Shown here: positions 5,081 through 5,230 of the stretch, one piece after another
Position numbering within the stretch: the first letter of the stretch is position 1
How the letters are laid out: each line of letters opens with the position of its first letter
Source of the DNA: Bacteroidota bacterium
GTDB taxonomy: Bacteria > Bacteroidota > Bacteroidia > J057
NCBI GenBank assembly: GCA_004292985.1
Contig: RDXT01000362.1
Location: 1 to 5,230, forward strand
Direction of reading: 5' to 3'
Length of the DNA: 5,230 nt
Notes under the pieces: generated by a model
Databases searched by the model: none
Told to the model about the DNA's origin: nothing
What the model saw: the letters and a program-made list of their open reading frames with translations, nothing else
Translations under genes and position numbers: made by a program

Positions 5081-5230
5081 ATGACGATCATCAATCACAT
5101 TGAACAAACCCTGGGACTCATTCAGGAAGGCTGGAAGTTTGATCAATGTCCTGAAATCAGGGCCATCAGGCTCAAAGTGGGTTCATCCTATAGCCCGGAA
5201 GCAACATCATTATCCACATTATGCCTTAGT
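5081..5230 (+). CDS. Unrecognised protein, N-terminal fragment (runs off the right edge)
   Basis: An ATG at 5081 opens a frame that stays open for all 50 codons to the window end. The visible N-terminus is MTIINHIEQTLGLIQEGW followed by a KFDQCPEIRAIRLKV segment and ends in SLSTLCLS. There is no signal peptide, so it is probably cytoplasmic. The 'x-S-T-L-x-L-S' end after a short beta-like segment faintly recalls the 'T-x-G-L-S' block near the start of bacterial suppressor-of-fused-like (SUFU/immunity-type) proteins. That resemblance is too short to name a family. There is no clear Shine-Dalgarno; an A-rich stretch precedes the ATG. It follows the secreted-protein gene by 31 bp in the same orientation, so an operon is likely. 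The frame is supported mainly by position and openness. Confidence 0.55.
   Translation, partial: MTIINHIEQTLGLIQEGWKFDQCPEIRAIRLKVGSSYSPEATSLSTLCLS

Overview
The window most likely comes from the chromosome of a Bacteroidota bacterium of moderately high G+C. Three things suggest this: a type A RNase P RNA gene, start codons that mostly lack a strong Shine-Dalgarno sequence, and upstream signals resembling the Bacteroidota -33/-7 promoter (TTTG / TAnnTTTG). The exact lineage cannot be fixed from this sequence.

Layout. (i) 1-46: a short tandem repeat next to the end of a minus-strand gene. (ii) 47-1033, minus strand: a lipoprotein with a signal peptide and about three bacterial SH3-like modules. 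(iii) Divergent from it, with only 20 bp between the start codons, is a plus-strand pair: a NeuD/PglD-type sugar O-/N-acyltransferase (1054-1758) followed with zero spacing by recG (1759-3861), the branched-DNA helicase used in recombination and fork rescue. (iv) 3862-4327: a separate transcription unit for rnpB, with a promoter candidate, the RNase P RNA (about 3929-4289) and a strong intrinsic terminator. (v) 4328-4539: intergenic DNA with a 19-bp tandem repeat that includes a perfect hairpin, lying just upstream of a promoter candidate. (vi) 4540-5230: a clearly AT-richer segment with a small secreted protein of unknown function and the start of another unrecognised gene that runs off the right edge.

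How it fits together. recG and rnpB are conserved housekeeping genes. The acyltransferase is probably co-transcribed with recG, but no functional link between them is known. The SH3 lipoprotein probably acts at the cell envelope. The AT-rich right end looks like an accessory segment beginning after the rnpB terminator.

No CRISPR array, transposase, integrase, recognisable defence system or tRNA is visible. The most unusual structural signals are an identical 19-nt palindromic module in two different helices of the RNase P RNA (P12 and P19), and the tandem repeat upstream of the candidate promoter that precedes the AT-rich segment.
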